Shown here: positions 63,338 to 64,000 of the stretch, piece after piece | Layout of the letters: each line of letters begins with the position of its first letter | Position numbering within the stretch: the first letter of the stretch is position 1 | Assembly (NCBI RefSeq): GCF_002252505.1 | Contig: NZ_NNRL01000163.1 | Location: 377,981-441,980, forward strand | Reading direction: 5' to 3' | Length of the DNA: 64,000 nt | From: Brucella grignonensis | GTDB taxonomy: Bacteria > Pseudomonadota > Alphaproteobacteria > Rhizobiales > Rhizobiaceae | Translations under genes and position numbers: made by a program | The notes under the pieces: model-generated | What the model was told of the DNA's origin: nothing | Seen by the model: the letters and a program-made list of their open reading frames with translations, nothing else | The model's database searches: none

Positions 63338-64000
63338 GCACGATCAAGCTGAAAGGCATGACCTGGAGCCACCCGCGCAGCTATGATCCGATGGTTGCCG
63401 GTGCCGAGCAGTGGCTCGCGGACAAGGGCGTCGAAATCGAGTGGGAAAAGCGGTCGCTACAGGATTTCGAGACCTTTCCGGTCGAGGAACTGGCGTGCAA
63501 TTTCGATATGATCGTGATCGACCATCCGCATGTGGGCCAGATCACCAAGGAAGGCTGTCTGCTGCCGCTTGATGTGCCGGGCCGCGAAACGGAACTGAAA
63601 AAGCTTGCCGAAGGTTCGGTCGGCCAGTCCTTCCCAAGCTATAACTGGCAGGGGCGGCAATGGGCATTTCCGCTTGATGCCGCCACACAGGTTCAGGCAT
63701 GGCGTCCCGATCTGATGGATAGTCCTGCAAGCTCATGGGGTGAAGTTCTGCGCCTTGCGCGCGCCGGGAAAGTTCTGCTGCCACTGCGCTCACCGCATTC
63801 GCTGATGTGCTTTTATACACTCGTTGCCAATGCCGGAACGCCTTGCGCGGTTGAAGGCGAACTGATCTCTGTTGAGGATGGCGCGAAAGCTTTTGAGCAA
63901 CTGCGCGAGATCGCTTCGCTGGTAAAGCCGGAATGCTTCGGCATGGATCCGATTGCCGTGTTTGAAGAAATGGCAGAGCTGGAATCCGAAATCGCGTGCT
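63334..64000 (+). CDS. Extracellular-type solute-binding protein without signal peptide (partial)
   Basis: About 222 residues are visible, open to the right edge. The start MSTIKLKGMTWSHPRSYDPM runs straight into the family-1 solute-binding fold (VIDHPHVGQITKEGCLLPLD; PSYNWQGRQWAFPLDAATQV) with no hydrophobic signal segment, unlike normal periplasmic binding proteins. The start is fixed by the 4-nt overlap with the CoA-transferase. The product may be cytoplasmic or exported unusually; I recall similar leaderless homologues in rhizobia. The ligand is probably linked to the acyl-CoA chemistry next door. Confidence 0.75.
   Translation, partial: MSTIKLKGMTWSHPRSYDPMVAGAEQWLADKGVEIEWEKRSLQDFETFPVEELACNFDMIVIDHPHVGQITKEGCLLPLDVPGRETELKKLAEGSVGQSFPSYNWQGRQWAFPLDAATQVQAWRPDLMDSPASSWGEVLRLARAGKVLLPLRSPHSLMCFYTLVANAGTPCAVEGELISVEDGAKAFEQLREIASLVKPECFGMDPIAVFEEMAELESEIAC

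Overview
This window looks like a chromosomal segment of an alphaproteobacterium of the family Brucellaceae, most likely the free-living Ochrobactrum-type Brucella group. The grounds are a BA14K-family protein, the divergent hrcA-grpE / rph arrangement, a fused CysNC, an APS-reductase type CysH, and many copies of a palindromic repeat of the kind common in these genomes. A membrane PQQ glucose dehydrogenase and a heterotetrameric sarcosine oxidase suggest an environmental lifestyle. This is inference from gene content; no database was searched.

Layout. 1-5.9 kb holds housekeeping genes: end of nth, an EI24 membrane protein, a PfkB-type adenosine kinase, a TRIC/UPF0126 channel, grpE and hrcA, and rph. 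6.0-9.7 kb holds a VOC protein, then rdgB-hemW-rsmI-yraN. 9.9-14.7 kb is the sulfite and siroheme operon cysG-DUF2849-cysI-cysH-DUF934. 14.7-17.3 kb has small genes (Dabb, P-loop kinase, ogt, a membrane protein, BA14K). 17.6-21.4 kb is metH. 21.8-26.6 kb has a LuxR solo and cysD-cysNC-cysQ. 26.9 kb is tRNA-Pro(TGG). 27-28.8 kb has two regulators, followed by a gene-free stretch rich in hairpins. 29.7-32.2 kb is glpR-glpD. 32.2-36.5 kb is an alcohol/acetaldehyde oxidation unit with its own regulator. 36.7-39.6 kb has a LacI regulator and an ABC exporter.

40.0-46.1 kb is a minus-strand thiamin operon, thiD-thiO-thiS-thiG-thiE-thiY-tenA-thiX, led by a promoter and a TPP riboswitch. 46.3-53.7 kb has a PAS-PAS-GGDEF-EAL protein, copA with a CueR box, and gcd. 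53.8-56.5 kb (minus) has cueR, gdhA and an HD hydrolase. 56.7-62.0 kb is soxBDAG. 62.2-64.0 kb has a class III CoA-transferase and a substrate-binding protein cut by the window end.

How the genes connect. Two separate blocks build assimilatory sulfate reduction: CysDN makes APS, CysH reduces it to sulfite, and CysI with siroheme from CysG makes sulfide. MetH uses homocysteine downstream. ThiXY plus TenA plus ThiD salvage degraded pyrimidine, while ThiO/S/G make thiazole and ThiE couples the two halves. CueR and CopA form a copper efflux pair separated by gcd.

The most striking non-gene signal is a dispersed palindromic repeat (about 14 copies or relatives). One diverged copy forms the variable P3a arm of the TPP riboswitch, with a compensatory base-pair change. 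Other notable signals are a run of six hairpins at 28.8-29.0 kb, helically phased TTTCGT sites before glpD, several perfect palindromes placed like operators, and a 144-bp palindrome splitting soxA from soxG. I found no CRISPR array, prophage, IS element or rRNA.
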